From: Saturnia japonica
Taxonomy: Eukaryota > Arthropoda > Insecta > Lepidoptera > Saturniidae
DNA: 64,000 bases
Direction of reading: 5' to 3'
Assembly: GCA_033032175.1 (NCBI GenBank)
Contig: CM065312.1
Coordinates: forward strand, 5,704,001-5,768,000
Shown here one piece after another: positions 9,691-22,474 of the stretch. Position 1 is the stretch's first letter, and every line of letters begins with the position of its first letter. A model generated the notes under the pieces. The model worked only from the letters and a program-made list of their open reading frames with translations. It ran no database searches and was not told the origin of the DNA. The translations under genes and the position numbers were made by a program.

Positions 9691-11095
9691 AAAAAGTTAG
9701 ATCAACCAACTTTCATGGTGATCAGTGATAAGGTGTTAGCGTTTATCAATAAATATATACCATCATCCATTTTTAGTTATATATCATAAAATTAAGTAGT
9801 ACCTTTAGGTTATTTTTACTATTCTCCACCGCAAATATATACTAAACCAGGAAAGATAAAATATAACTATATAACAACTTTGCTAATATTACGTTTAATT
9901 TGAACCTTAATTGAGCACTTCTGACATGATCCTCGAACATTTTACGGAATATTGAATTTAATTGAAATACCGATTTGTATTCAAGAGTCAATTAATTTTT
10001 TTGCACTATTCATATAAATGCTGTTTTGATAATTAATAGTATAACTAACTTATTTATGTGTTTAAATATATAACTGACTTACCTTTTGGGTGTTGCTAAT
10101 ATAGTAATAATATATTTTAGAATAAGATATTAATTAACTATAGTATATTGTAATATAGTAGTATAGTATAATATAAGTCTATATCTTTGGATCAACTAAG
10201 AGAGTAGATGGGACCTGTAAGATCCCCAAAAAAATTCGAAGATCTAATAGCCGAGCCAATCATTTTATCAGTGTGAAGAAGTATGAGATTTACTTTAGAT
10301 CGCTGTACCATTGGAGAAAGTTTTAGATACAGATGATCGGATGCTGCTGAAAAGGATCTGCAAAAACTCCAAGCGGTTGAGTGGCAGGGGACAGCGCAAT
10401 GTAGATGGCATCTTTAGGACCCACTTTGAACATAATATTTTATGGTTATAATAAGTAGAATTTACTTAAATAAATAAACAACGACACTAATACAGAACTG
10501 TGCAATGACCAGACGAAAAAAAATTACAGCTGAATTTAAAATCGCCTATCAAAGTTTGATGTTGTCACACATCAGTATAACGTAAGATCGCGAGTTACTG
10601 TTAAATGTTAATGTTTTTATGATGTAAAAAGTTAAGTGCGTATTACGGTTAACATTACTCCGGAAAGAGAGGAATTCCGCAACGCCTACCAATCTTGACC
10701 GCCAAACACAATAATGGTAATGATATTCTATGACTCACGGTAATTAACGTGTATAATCCGTCCGTATAAAAAGTTACATAAAATAAATTTTAAATGGTTA
10801 TGAGTGCTAAATCTTATGCATCATCTTCAGATGTCTTCGGATCATTAAAGGCTAAAAGTATTTTCATAGCACTGTGTACTGTATTCTCTCTTAAGAGTAG
10901 TTGTCATCAAGTTATCATTTTTCTAATCTCAATTTCATTTGCCTTTACAATGTCACTTTGTGACACAGATTGTGAAGGGAACACTCGACTGTTAGATAAA
11001 TAATAAGAAGGGTTAACTCTATAAAGATTTAATATGCCGATATAGTTTTAATAAAAATATTTCTTCAAAAGTAGATTGATATATATTTATTATCT
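9691..11095. other. Unannotated stretch
   Basis: No gene recognised. 10190-10440 is less AT-rich and could be a decayed coding or transposon piece, but I cannot match it. A 69-codon open frame at 10794 has no domain. Confidence 0.35.
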
Positions 11096-11100
11096 GTTTA

Positions 11101-11400
11101 GCAATTATGGTTCAGTTCTCGCTACCGTACACGGAAACCGCGTCGATCGACGTGAGTTTGAATCCCAAAAAAGAGCCTGAGGTTTCGGTGAAGAATAACA
11201 TCGTTATAAACATCAAACATCGTTAATTATCGTGGTAGAATGTTTTCTAATAGTAGCCTGGTTATATTAGCTACTACCCTCAAATTGGAAATCTGTCGCC
11301 AAGCACTAATAGGTATATTCCGGCAGCTGCATTTGAGAATCAGTTCCCCCACTAAGCTTACTTGCGCCAAATCGTCATTTAACATCTGGTGTAATTGTAG
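11101..11400 (+). mobile_element. tRNA-headed SINE (SINE-3), near full length
   Basis: The head reads GCAATTATGG...CTCGCTACCGTACACGG, then GCGTCGATCGACGTGAGTTTGAATCCC, in which GAGTTTGAATCCC resembles a B box. The centre carries the reverse of the TTCACCGAAA block. The tail has CTGCATTTGAGAATCAGTTCCCC. These match the minus-strand copies in reverse. The centre seems shortened relative to 21541-21820. Confidence 0.65.
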
Positions 11401-11584
11401 CCGAATGCAAAATCTACAATGAAGAAGAAAAAACATAATTGCATTTTCATGGGCAATGCTAATAACTTTTTCTAATAAATAAAGTGCAAATAAATACTTA
11501 AAGCTATTACCGGTACCTGTTTATATTTATTGCATAACTAACATAATATTACTTACTTTAATCAAAGCATTCTGAAATATATTA

Positions 11585-11875
11585 TGCTAGTGTTTTCCCT
11601 CGGCTTCGCTCGCGTCTTAGTTAAGCTATGCCCCATTCTAACTGAATTGTTAATTACCAATTTTCATAGATTTATCTTTAAAAATGATGGATTTTCATAT
11701 AAACTTTCATCATCTTTTCCACTACTCGATAGGTGTAATTTGCAAAAATCCTTTATTAGTACCTACTCACGTGTAAAAGGAACACGTAAATTTTCACGGT
11801 GTTAGCCCCAGTAGTTTGGGCTCTGCATTGATATTTCGATCAGTCAGTTATCATAGGATTACATATTAAATATCA
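11585..11875 (+). repeat. Dispersed repeat D4, copy 1
   Basis: Starts CTAGTGTTTTCCCTCGGCTTCGCTCGCGTC and ends GATCAGTCAGTTATC. It aligns along its whole length with the reverse of 22475-22755: shared blocks are TTTTCATAGATTTATCTTTAAA, GGATTTTCATATAAACTTTCATC, TTTTCACGGTGTTAGCCCCAG and TTTGGGCTCTGC. The 73-codon open frame in it is incidental. Confidence 0.7.
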
Positions 11876-12920
11876 AGGAAGTGTTAAAGTGCATTAAAAT
11901 CCGCAACCATAAAGTACACATGAAGTATATACCTACATATTTTTTACTTTCATCAATTCATACAATTTATCCTTCAAGAGGTAAGTCGCTAATGGAATTA
12001 TTACACAATATTTTATTGCGTTAATGTAGGTACGTAATGTTCACGTTTATTTTCAGATGTTTTTAACTTTTCCTGAATTATGATTTGTTTTATTTATTTA
12101 ATAAACGCAGTTTCGGAGATTAGTCGAAACAAACAGACAGACAAACATTTCGGATACTTTGTTATAGGCAATTATTTTGTTATTAACTTATTACAAATAG
12201 ATACTTCAATTTTATTTATTTGTATAGATTATTTATTAGGAAGAAATATACACTTTGTTTTAAAGTTATCCATTGCATTACGTAGCTTTAATAGATTTTG
12301 TAAGCTTTCGTCTCTATTAATTTCTTTTGTGTATGTCTTTCTTTTTCTCAAGCTAGCATTTATTATATTCTTTTCCTCCTCGTATAAAAATTATTCAAAC
12401 CAGACAAAAACATTAGTTTATCTACTTTTACGCACAGATAAGTGAGTAGCTTATATAATTTAATATACATATTTGGAAGACTTTTTTGATTTCATTCATA
12501 TACTCCGGCAATCAATAAACTGTTCCACCATCCGTCATGACTCATATAATCGTATGCAAATATAATCAACTACTGGGTTGTCTTTATTGAAAACAACATT
12601 CAAATGCAAGTAATTGGATCGTAGAATAGACGACGTAAAAATTTTCAATAACAATGTGGGTAGAAAGAACAGTGTAGTGACCTTCATGATGTTTATTAGA
12701 TGTATACGTACTGATTTTTTGTATGAATATAATTTCACATTTTGCAAAGTACTTCAATACATTATGAATTTATGACACACTTTTATTTTGAAAGCGTCAC
12801 GGCACGGTGTATGGGGTTTTGAATAACATCTTTAAATCTGAGATGCCCAAGACAACATCACCCGCACGTGGTGCACCTTGATGAGTAACGAACGAGGAAA
12901 TGGCCACCATGTATGTAGTG
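11876..12920. other. Unannotated AT-rich stretch
   Basis: No gene recognised. A 121-codon open frame at 12080-12445 is rich in Phe, Ile, Leu and Ser, as expected from AT-rich DNA. A GTTTCGGAGATTAGTCGAAACAAACAGACAGAC block near 12108-12145 belongs to the recurrent end module discussed in the findings. Confidence 0.4.
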
Positions 12921-12924
12921 AAAA

Positions 12925-13050
12925 GTCTGTCACAGTGACTCACTTTTGCATGTTGCGTTTCGGGATCAGCACAGGCTTATCCAGTTCAATTAATGCAGGC
13001 TGGTATGACAGCGGCGACCGTCGACGGATTACGATCTCTCTATGGTGGCC
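12925..13050. repeat. Dispersed repeat D1
   Basis: Contains TGTTGCGTTTCGGGATCAGC, GCAGGCTGGTATGACAGCGGCGACC and TACGATCTCTCTATGGTGG. The CTGGCATGACAGCGACC block recurs at 49210 and in reverse at 13795 and 56845. Confidence 0.5.
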
Positions 13051-15644
13051 GTTGCTATTTTACTTACCATCAGGGTCAATACTGTACTTAATGGTAAGCA
13101 CAGTTCAGTCCATAAGCAGTCTATCGCCATTCGTGCCTTTCCTTCCGACCTGCAAGCTCCTTGCACCTGGATTTGCTTTGGTTGATTCCAGAACAGTATA
13201 AACCAAAAGAGACTTTATCACCCAATCGAATACAAATACCTTCTCAATCAATCCGCTTAATTACTGAATATAGACCGGCTAATACCGCAACGCGCGCTAT
13301 AGCTACACGTGCCAATATGCCATGTATAATAACTGGTGTATCGTATCCGCGATCTGTTCGGACAAAACACATACATACATAAATCACGCCTCTTTTCCAA
13401 TGAGGTAGCCATAGGGACCTTTATTCTTAAAAAGATCTTACATTTCTTCAACATTTATCAATCTTTTCGGACAATATTCTTATGTCTCATCACCTAGAAA
13501 ACGTATCTACAACAATTGTATTTACAGGACCGTGCCTTTTTACATTTTGCAGGGTATTCACGTGCCGTTGTCAATTATGATGTTTGTAGATACCATAAGT
13601 TAATTTATCTTTGTTAAGGATGTTTGGGTATAACCACATTTAAGAATTAAAATATTTGAGTGTGGTAGTTTTCAAATATGTTTTTTCTTTTTTAAATAAT
13701 TTTAGTACAGTAAAGTAACGGAACTCTGCTTGAAGGTAAACAAAGTACAATCCGAAAACAGTAGCGACAACCAAGAGATCCATCCATCTATTGCCAGTCA
13801 CCGCTGTCATGCTGGCATGACGTAAATAGAAACTAGATATGCACCGGCTCATACAAAACCTAAAGTGTGTTCCAGCAGTTGCATTTGAGAGCTAGTTCCT
13901 TCTAGGTTTAACGTGTTACTATCTTGGACCACATCGTTACTTAATACCAGATAATATTGTTGCCAAAAGCTAAAAATATACGGCCTTGCTCGCAATAAAA
14001 ATCTGTCAGAAATTAAATACATATTAAAGTGTTTCCCGCTTTATCTAATTATTATATTAATACGTGACGCAAAAACGTTGTATCTCTTTTTAAGCATATT
14101 GCGTGCACGGAAAACTGTGAGATTTGGCATGGTTAAAGTTAAAATGGAGACAGAGTGCAGAAAGCTAACATTTATCTATAATATCTGTTACTAATATATT
14201 AAATTAAATAAATTAATACTGAGAATCCTAAACTGACCAGTGCCTTTGAACTTAGGCCCCCCAAAATATTGACATTATCACTCAATGAAAAGTGACAGCA
14301 AGTGATTATAATGTTCATTGTTTAGGTTCATACTGCAAATGTCAAACAGAAAATATGATTAAAAAGTCCAAATTTCGATCATTGGGCGACCGCTGGTCCA
14401 TATTATTACAAGAAAACAGAAGTAAAGATAATATCAGTGCTTGTATTTAATCAAAGTTTGTAAGTAACACATATTATAAAGAATTTTTAAAAATCAACTT
14501 TATGGATTGGCAAGTTCAATACAACAAAATAAAAATAGTCTTAGTGAATATTTAGCACTGTGAAAAGTTTGCCAAATTCCACGAAATAGTTTTAGGAATT
14601 TTAATTGTAATTATTATTAAACTTTTTACGTAAGAACGAGTCATCGCGGGAGTATCCACGAGTTCCTGTCATTGTAAATAAGTTCCGATTTATCAAGGCC
14701 GGCATCATTGCAGCATCCATTGAATGAAAGTGATTCACGTGGCTACAATGTGTATCGCGTGCCCGCGGGTGAGTAATTTGAAATTGTGATTTTGTGTGCC
14801 AAAAGTTTTTTGTTGGTTTCCTGGTGTTGTATATTATAGTAGTTTGATATGAATCGTGATACTAATGCAAACATGTGGTTTTGTCTGGGCTTAAAACAAT
14901 ACATATGGATTACTTTTATCCATTTTTTTTTTTTTAAATAAATAAGACGATAATTAACACTAAGAAGATACACCAAGATATAAATAAAAAATATTAAAAT
15001 GTATTTATAGTTATTTTTTCTATCTATGGTCACAGTTTTCAAACTATTCTAGCATATTTAGTAATTTATTTCGTCCATGGAGCACATCTGAAAAGCAACA
15101 AGATGTACATTTATCTTCTATCTAATTTTTTATGTCTGGAATATTGTCTGCTTATATGCTGCTCGCCATCTGTATTTTAGTTGAAATTCTGAGAAAGTTC
15201 TTATAAACACGTCTAAATGACCACCTTACACGACCAGCATATATCCGTAGTAACTTTCACACACAAATGCTTACATTCAAATATAAATGCACATTCCTGT
15301 GACGGTATACAAAGTTCCCATGTCCCATACTTTGAACAATGAATCATTATACACTACACTATAATATAATATAGATAGTTCTTATATCTACTTGTTTTGA
15401 TGATTCACCGCAATGTATATTCACCTGTTTCTTCAATACAGATTGAGACAATTAGACTTTGCGCCAATGTCTCGTAGTGGCAAGGATGTGTACGTAGTGT
15501 AATTAAAATGTTATAGTGTATCAACTAAACCTTATTCGTTATAAAATAACCTTTCTTTCAACTCCATGACATATCAAATATTTGTTTTAGAGTTATTGTA
15601 ATACGCAGCGATACGACACCTAGGAATAGTGTATATTTACGGCT
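13051..15644. other. Mostly unannotated stretch with a SINE-3 tail
   Basis: 13866-13960 (GTTGCATTTGAGAGCTAGTTCC and following) looks like the tail of a SINE-3 copy in plus orientation. A GCCAGTCACCGCTGTCATGCTGGC block at 13790-13813 is D1-related. A consensus-like splice donor GGGTGAGTA occurs near 14767 after a GC-richer patch, but no exon can be argued. The rest shows nothing. Confidence 0.35.
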
Positions 15645-16722
15645 TTTTTATGATAAAAAGGGGGCAAACGGGCAGGTGGTGCACCTGATGGAAAGTGATC
15701 ACCGCCGCCCACAAACATCCGCAACACCAGAGGACTCGCAGATATGTTGCCGGCCTTTTAGGGAAAAATAAGCTCTCTTCTTGAAGGATACCAGGTCAAA
15801 GCGGCTCGAAAAGACCTCAGCCAACAGCTGGTTCCACAGAGTGGTTTTGCGAGGCAGAAGTGCCTTAAGAAGCACACTGTTGTGGAACATTGGATATCGA
15901 GGTGGTGAGGATGGAATTTGCGATTCTGGCACGATGTCCGATGGTGAAATTCAGCAGCCGGGATCAATCTAAAGAATTCCTCGGAAAACTCCCCATGATA
16001 AATGCTGTAGAAGATGCAGAGTGAACCAATATCTCTACGCAGAGCCAATGGATCTAGCCGATCGGAAAGAGCTTGATCGTCAATAACTCGAGCCGCCTTA
16101 CGCTGAATGCGGTCAAAAGGAAGTAGCTGGTACTGGGGGACTCCCGCCCAGAGATGAGAACAATACCCCATGTGGGGTCGAATTTGTGCCTTATAAAGAT
16201 TTAGGCGATGAGCCGACGTGAAGTACCGTCTCGCCTTACTGAGCACACCAATTTGGCTTTACTTTCCAACTGACCGTGGAACTGGACGTCACTCGAAATG
16301 ACAAAGCCAAGAATTCAGATACTGGCTGTGGCAGACAGAGGAGTGTTCTCAAAACGAGGATTTGAGACAAATGGGGACTTTTTAGCAGTTAACGCGCAGA
16401 CTTGTGTCTTTTTAAGGTTGAACTGGACTAAGTTTAGTCGACCCCAATCTGAGACCTTAGTTAATAAAGTCTCAACTTCAGACACAAGTTTGGGCACTGA
16501 TCGACGTATTCCCAAGAGATATTAGCTCAGCCATTGTACAAGACATCCACAGTGCTATCTATCGTCAGCATAGCAATGAATGTTGCTGATTTGCAAAAAG
16601 GCATTGACATACAGAAGAAACGGAGTTGGAGACAGTAGACAGCTTTGTGGGACCCCAGCATTGAGAAATTTAGGATAAAAACATGCACCGTCAACGACGA
16701 CCTTGATGCTCGGATCGGCTTA
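15645..16722 (-). pseudogene. Reverse transcriptase C-terminal half and 3' UTR of a CR1/Daphne-like non-LTR retrotransposon
   Basis: Read from 16722 down. First comes a reverse transcriptase segment with V-P-Q (fingers/palm boundary), then H-C-Y-A-D-D-S-T, the catalytic Y-A-D-D, near 16565. Next is an open frame 16515-16315 with the F-N-x-x-K-T-Q-V-C-A motif. After a frameshift comes 16246-15758 with R-R-Y-F-T, L-Y-K-A-Q-I-R-P-H-M-G-Y-C-S-H-L-W-A, and L-A-L-R-R-D-I-G-S-L-C. After another frameshift the protein tail is read at 15932-15699, ending S-F-K-K-R-A-Y...G-R-R. The 3' UTR reaches the CACCTGATGG block and ends about 15650. At least three frame breaks make it dead. Endonuclease and the 5' half are missing. 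The RT core is certain; the clade name is from recognition. Confidence 0.85.
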
Positions 16723-17602
16723 CTAAATTACTAAATAAAATCTTTACTATCGAACAGCTAAAGAGAGAGTACTTTTAAATGAGTTTTTGCCTGCTTATAA
16801 AGTGCGTTTGGTCATATGTTATATACCTGTTACTATCACGGCCAGTCGGGTGCGGTTCAATAGTACGAATACTAACTCATTAGTAGGAATACTATAATCA
16901 CATCGACATGTTTAATTAGACATGTTAGTAGAAGAAGCTAACCCTTGTAACAATATAGAATAACTTAAATCTTATATAGATCTTAATTATCAATTCTTTT
17001 TTTGACCTCAGTATAATCGATAGTAAATAATTGGGTTATGCTTAAAACCAATTGAGGGGTCTGTGAGCTATGTAGATGAAATAACAATAATTAACTATAT
17101 GAATGACTGAGGTCGCAATCTGGAACACTTGACATACACGGCTTTCTTAAACGTACTAAGTGCTTAAATCCAAATAACAAGATAGCGGCATGTTCATTCA
17201 TCGAGTCAATATGCTTGGTTCTATTTTATTGAAGTAATTATTAAAAAAATAACTTTTAAATCACCATTTCAAAAAATCTTCTAATGACATCAATGTACAA
17301 CGGCGTTCGATTAATTCGGTTTATAGTTTTCTTATTTTAGTCTACTGTAGTTTTAGGGCCATAAAATGAAACTACTGAAGGTAGAAAGAAAAAATGAACT
17401 AAAAATCCTCAAAGATCATTGTACCTATTGAGGAAATTCTTTAGGATTTTATCATGCAATATATTTTTATATCCTTACTCAGTATTTTTTTAAGATAATT
17501 TATAAACGAAATGCATTTATTTAGGTTATATTAAATTTGCACGACGCGACATTACAATTTACATTCTATGGATATGTCATGATACGTTTCTTATTTACCT
17601 TA
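16723..17602. other. Unannotated stretch
   Basis: No gene or recognised repeat. AT-rich. Confidence 0.35.
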
Positions 17603-17878
17603 ACTGCCTGGTTAGCCTAGTGGTCGTAAGCGCGACTGCTATGATCGAGCTCCTGGATTCGAATCCCAGATCGAGCAAAGTGTTTTATTGGGTTTTTCCT
17701 ATGAAATTCTCAGTAGTAGCTCGGAGTTTGGCTTTGTGCCCGATTAATGGCAATAGGCTCGCCCCCTAATAAATGAGACCTAAAAACATTCTCGGCGAAC
17801 TGTGGGTATACGATTACTACACCTCTGCCTAACCCTTCGGGGAATACAGGTGTGATGGTATGTTATGTTATGTTTATT
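17603..17878 (+). mobile_element. tRNA-derived SINE (SINE-1)
   Basis: The head has an A box, TGGTTAGCCTAGTGGTCG, at 17609-17626 and a B box, GGATTCGAATCCC, at 17655-17667, the spacing of an internal polymerase III promoter. The body has TTTTCCTATGAAATTCTCAG, GTGCCCGATTAATGGCAATA and CACCTCTGCCTAACCCTTCG, and the tail is a run of ATGTT units. A second copy in reverse at 57041-57310 matches along the full length. It has no folded acceptor stem, so it is not a working tRNA gene. Confidence 0.9.
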
Positions 17879-19810
17879 TATTTTTATTTATTTCAAGGGA
17901 AACAAACAGTTACAAATTCCATAATACTTTACAAGAAAAAATAAAACTCAAACCAAAATCAGTTCTCACAAAATCTAGCAATAAACAATACGAGTTGCTA
18001 TTGCTATCACTAATAACAGTCCAATAGTTAAGCCAAATTAAATTAAATTAAAATTAAAAAAAAAATCAATTCAAACTATCAACAATAAAATTATAAAGAT
18101 TAAAAAAAGAGCCAAATACTAAAAAATACAAACATGATAGACACATGACTTGGATGATGATGAATGAACATAGTATAATTGAAATCATATAAAATAATCA
18201 ATTGAAATCCTACTCTTTTAACACTTACTTTAAAACTTACCTATGCTCGTAAAATGACTATACTTCATCAAATAAAATATCGAAATACCTAGATCATTAG
18301 ACTAACATCCATTAAAAGTCGCTGGTCGAATTTCGAGCATAGGGCGATGGCGATCGCTTGTAAATATAAATAGAAAAACATGCATTTTAGGATGTCACAA
18401 AAACTCCCTTGAATGCCCTAGATAGTTCTGACAAGGGAGCCACCATATTGTCAGAAGAATCTACTTTGCATATTGTAAAATTTTACCAAGGCTTAACAAC
18501 ATTGACAATGGCAAGTGATTTTTGCGGCGTCAAAACAAAAAGAAGAAGAAGTATGTGGCAATTAAGATATTTAATAGGAAAGTAGATATTATTATTTTAG
18601 TTTCCATTCGTTAAAATTCAATAAAATTATGTAAGGAAAAACAAAGCCAAAACTAAATAATAATGAGGAGAAGAAAATATATTTTATTGTCTGGCATATG
18701 CATGTATCTGTTATTATCCATTTGAGTTCTAGTTACGAGCATACCATCGTCCATTCACGGCTTGCACAAAATATTTAGATACGGTACATAATTTATTATT
18801 ATTAATTTATATATATTTATGTGATACTTATTCCAAAGGTGAGTGTTTAAGGGTTCAATTACTTGACTTGACTAACTAACTGACACATGCACTGTGACTT
18901 CTGTGGCAACTAACGGTGGAGTGAATCAGTTGTATGCAAATATGCGATTCATTGACTTGTTTGCATAATGAATGAGTAGCGTTTCTAAAGGGAGTGTTAA
19001 TTGTCCAATTTATTGTGCTAAGAGTATTGATGAAATAGAAATATAATATTATGCAATATATTATAATAAAAGATTTATTTTATATGGTGATATAAATTAA
19101 TAGTTATTGAAGTTATATAATTCTTCTGTTACATACCGAAACTTATCACTAGGGCCCGGATTAATTGTTCTTTATATAAATCATGATATTTGGATTGTGA
19201 AAATGTAAAGTTTATTTTCCTTATTTCAAGGTTACGTCCATATTTTTACAAAAAAAAAAAACAATTAATCATATTTCAATTATTTTCCTTTAGTGGGCTT
19301 TGCAATGATGTAAACGGTCCACCTTTGGAAACGAAGTCTCTTAACGCGCTTTTGGCGGATGGGAGCTACATAGGAAAACTGTTCGTCCCGACTGACACTA
19401 AAAATAGACAAACGCATACATGGATACGATCTAGCTGCGAGAGAATGAGATAGAATATACACGGATAATGCAAATCTTGATTTTCAAGATTATGACCGTC
19501 GTCGAATTGACCTAGCTGTGTGATGAACAGGCTTGTATGCAACGTTGTGTGTACATTGCGAGTGGTCGATAGTTCTAATCCTACTGGTTTGAGATTTTTT
19601 ATAATATGTGTAATTTTTTTTTTGTTTTTGTTTATAAAGTTATAAAAATAAGTAGTTTGTTATTAATTATTATTATAAAAATAACTTTATGAGCAAAAAC
19701 TTTTTTATTAAATACAATTTTATTACCATTCCTACATTATGCTTAGCTTCGCATTGGTGCCATTTACAAAGTGGTGTCATTTATGTTTAAAAATCATGTT
19801 CGATTGATTT
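17879..19810. other. Unannotated stretch
   Basis: Sequence after the SINE (TTTATTTATTTCAAGGGAAAC) resembles the reversed 3' end of a LINE, but I see no coding part. 18300-18560 is less AT-rich and unassigned. Open frames at 19190-19462 are short and overlap on both strands. Confidence 0.35.
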
Positions 19811-19811
19811 A

Positions 19812-20040
19812 AAGCTTATCACTTTAGTATTAATAATTCATAACTTCATAGTTACAAAAACTGTGCTTAACTAGCGATGCACTATTCGTAGACCATATAC
19901 TGCGGCGCAGGTGGCAATTTGAAGTTTGTTGTAACACTGCTAGAAGTACCTTAGAGTTTTGATGATCAGTTAGTGTGTCAGTGACAAAATTAAAGAACTT
20001 TGACTAGCGATAATTTGTAACTTATAATGCATATATATTA
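19812..20040 (+). repeat. Dispersed repeat D5, uninterrupted copy
   Basis: Contains CTTATCACTTTAGTATTAATAATTC, TAACTTCATAGTTACAAAAACTG, GTTGTAACACTGCTAGAAG and TTTTGATGATCAGTTAGTGTG. The left 60 bases match 57003-57040 plus 57311-57350, where a SINE-1 has landed between them. At 19841-19850 the sequence TAACTTCATA is the empty target. Confidence 0.7.
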
Positions 20041-21540
20041 AGTATATGGACAATATAGCCAGTTATAGCATGTACTCTTGATCTCAAAAAATTCAAACTT
20101 CTTGCTTTAAACACAACGAAGTTACAGGGGGGTCAAAAATGCCGTGAGTCGCTTCGAGAAAAGGATGGTACGGCCGTGCTCGACTTGGCGGGCGCAATGC
20201 CGTACCCAGTAATATGCAAATTTTGTAATTTTAAGTAAGTAATTATTCTTGTCCTCTTACTTATTACACACTAACGATATATGTTACTTTCGTTTGCATT
20301 TTCAAACTTCGTACATTTTAGATTACGTACGTACAACTACTATTGAGCAGTTATTAAAACAAGCAACATCTGTATGGTGTATAAATTTACCTTCTTACTG
20401 TTCAACTCAGCAGTTTTTTTAAATACGAATTAATTAATATCCCAGACCCAGTACATTTGCTTTATGGCTAGACTTATTCAAAAAGGTATTATTTATCAGT
20501 CGTTGACATTAGGTGTGGATAACGTGTCGTTTAATGTTTTTTCAAGGTTATCCGGTATTTTGTTATAATCCAGTCACTTCAATGGTAAATATCCGAGAGG
20601 TAATATAATTTTTTGTCATTAATTTTGCAAGTAATAAACATGATAATTGTCAAAAGATACTTATAGACGTAGTCTCGAAAAGCGGTATTACATTTTTATA
20701 TTCTACAGTTCTAAAGTGAACTGGGCTTATTTTTTATGTTGTATTTATTCTGAAATATTCTAATTTTGTGTTTGCAATTTGATAAGACTCTGTATGAAAT
20801 GCTTCGATTTTTTATATAGTCTATAGTTCGAAATGCTTAATAATTTATTTTTTATAATTAAAAAATCTTGTTATTATTTTATTTACCATTCGATTAATTA
20901 CATTATTTTCTTTCATAATCCATTATTGTATCAGTAAATTTATATATAAATTTAAATTGCAACTTTTGCTTGGGACTTGATTCAAAAGCTGACCAAATGG
21001 TAGGTACTAAATAAATAAAATTAAGTACGTTGGAACTGATTAGATTTAATTTATAAATTGTATGATACAAAAATTTATTAATTTCAGGTTAAAGTTACTT
21101 ATATTATTTTACCAATGCTCGTATTTCAGCAAAAGTATGTACGAAAATACTTGTCTGTACAATTTTATTTTGGTCTCTTTTCTACTTAGGATGAGAAAAA
21201 GTATCTTAATAATTAAAACAAATATTCAGAAAAGGACGAAAGTTCCCATAGAAGGTCTATATTTGTTTTAGTAGCGTTAATTGATCCGTAATCCGTCATC
21301 GTGCGAAAGTCCACTTCATCACATGATTTGTTATCCTATCTCACTCCTGTTTGTCTACCGCAACATTTGTTATGTTAGGCTGCCGTCCGATATTTCTTAC
21401 TTTCTGTTTGTGTATATTTACCTTCGTTTGGCACTGTAGCACGGTGGTCCTTTGACAGTATTAACGTGTGATTTATTTATTTTTAGTATTTATTTTTTTT
21501 TTTAATATTTTTACACCATTCTTTTTATTCTTTAGAGATA
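20041..21540. other. Unannotated stretch
   Basis: 20110-20215 is CpG-rich (GTGAGTCGCTTCGAG, ACGGCCGTGCTCGACTTGGCGG), unlike its surroundings, and has no recognised function. The rest is AT-rich with no gene. Confidence 0.35.
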
Positions 21541-21820
21541 TTTGGCCGCAACTTAATTTGATGTTAGGTAATGATGTATCGCTAGATGGTGGTGATACGC
21601 TAAGCCTAGTGAAGGGGATGGCTCTCAAGTGTAGCTGCCAGAACACGTGTAGGTGCTTGAAGACAGATTTTCAACTTGAGAGTATTAAAAAATTCTTAAC
21701 TAACAAGCTATGGTTTCATCACAATATTTCCTTCACCGAAAGGTCAAACTCATTCCAAGTATTCAAACTCATATCGATCGACGCGGTGTCCGTTCACGCT
21801 ACCACTGTGCCATCATTGCT
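21541..21820 (-). mobile_element. tRNA-headed SINE (SINE-3), longest minus-strand copy
   Basis: On the minus strand the head begins at 21820 with an A-box-like TGGCACAGTGGTAGCGTG, then CACCGCGTCGATCGATATG. The centre has CTTTCGGTGAAGGAAATATTG and GATGAAACCATAGC. The tail continues to about 21541 with CTGGCAGCTACACTTGAGAGCC. Five other copies share these blocks. The 125-codon open frame running across it is not conserved in the other copies. Confidence 0.75.
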
Positions 21821-22084
21821 TCAAATATTTCACTATGCAGTTTGATACAATATTTTAATTATTAGATTTGATTTGTTATTAGCATGAATATTTTGAAAGC
21901 TATTTCCAGTTAATTGTAAACAATAGCTTAATAAATTTACATTAAAAAAAGAAGTATCCCATATTATGATAATTGTTGTTATACAAAATCCATTTTTAGA
22001 TATGCAATATCATAGTTTTTCATACTGTTTTGTTTTCACTGTAAACTACCATATATATAAAAGTTATGTATATAATGTATATCT

Positions 22085-22232
22085 GGGTGACTTAGCTGTG
22101 TTCGGTGTCTTACAAAAAAAACACCTATCTAGGTAAACTTGAAATGTAAAATATAATATAAATACAAAGTTTCATCCAAATCGTTCGAGCCGTTTCCGAG
22201 AAACCAATTACATATATACATGTACTAGCCGT
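22085..22232 (+). repeat. Dispersed repeat fragment with the TCGTTCGAGCCGTTT module
   Basis: ATCTGGGTGACTTAGCTGTG, then AAGTTTCATCCAAATCG, TTCGAGCCGTTTCCGAGAAAC. The last block is shared with several otherwise different repeats in the window. 21821-22084 shows nothing. Confidence 0.5.
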
Positions 22233-22440
22233 GTTTCAACCGTGTTAGGTATTATTTCTCCATAGAAATTTTAAACTCTGTTACAACTCCATCAGGGGTT
22301 GAATTTTCAAAAATCTATTCTTATATCATAGTTATTATATCTGTGTGCCAAATTTCAGCCCAATCCGTTCAGTGGTTTGAGCTCTGTGTTAATAGATCAG
22401 TCAGTTAGTTACGGTTTCCTTTTATATATATTTAGATACA
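22233..22440 (+). repeat. Dispersed repeat related to D4
   Basis: Begins CTAGCCGTGTTTCAACC and ends GATCAGTCAGTTAGTTACGG followed by TATATATTTAGAT. Contains GGGGTTGAATTTTC and TGTGCCAAATTTCAGCCC. It faces the D4 copy at 22475-22755 tail to tail. Confidence 0.6.
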
Positions 22441-22474
22441 ATAATTACTCACTTAATAGTATTAAATAAAAGGA

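Noticed and set aside
12080..12445. 121-codon open frame
   Set aside because: Composition is what AT-rich DNA gives (Phe, Ile, Leu, Ser, Tyr). No domain, and it overlaps a dispersed-repeat end module.
14700..14772. Exon ending at a GGGTGAGTA donor
   Set aside because: No acceptor, frame or conserved peptide could be argued. A donor-like 9-mer is expected by chance in a window this long.
17603..17675. Possible tRNA gene
   Set aside because: A and B boxes are good but there is no matching acceptor stem, and the sequence continues into a SINE body that is repeated at 57041-57310.
21468..21845. 125-codon open frame
   Set aside because: It reads through a SINE-3 in antisense, and the frame is not kept in other copies.
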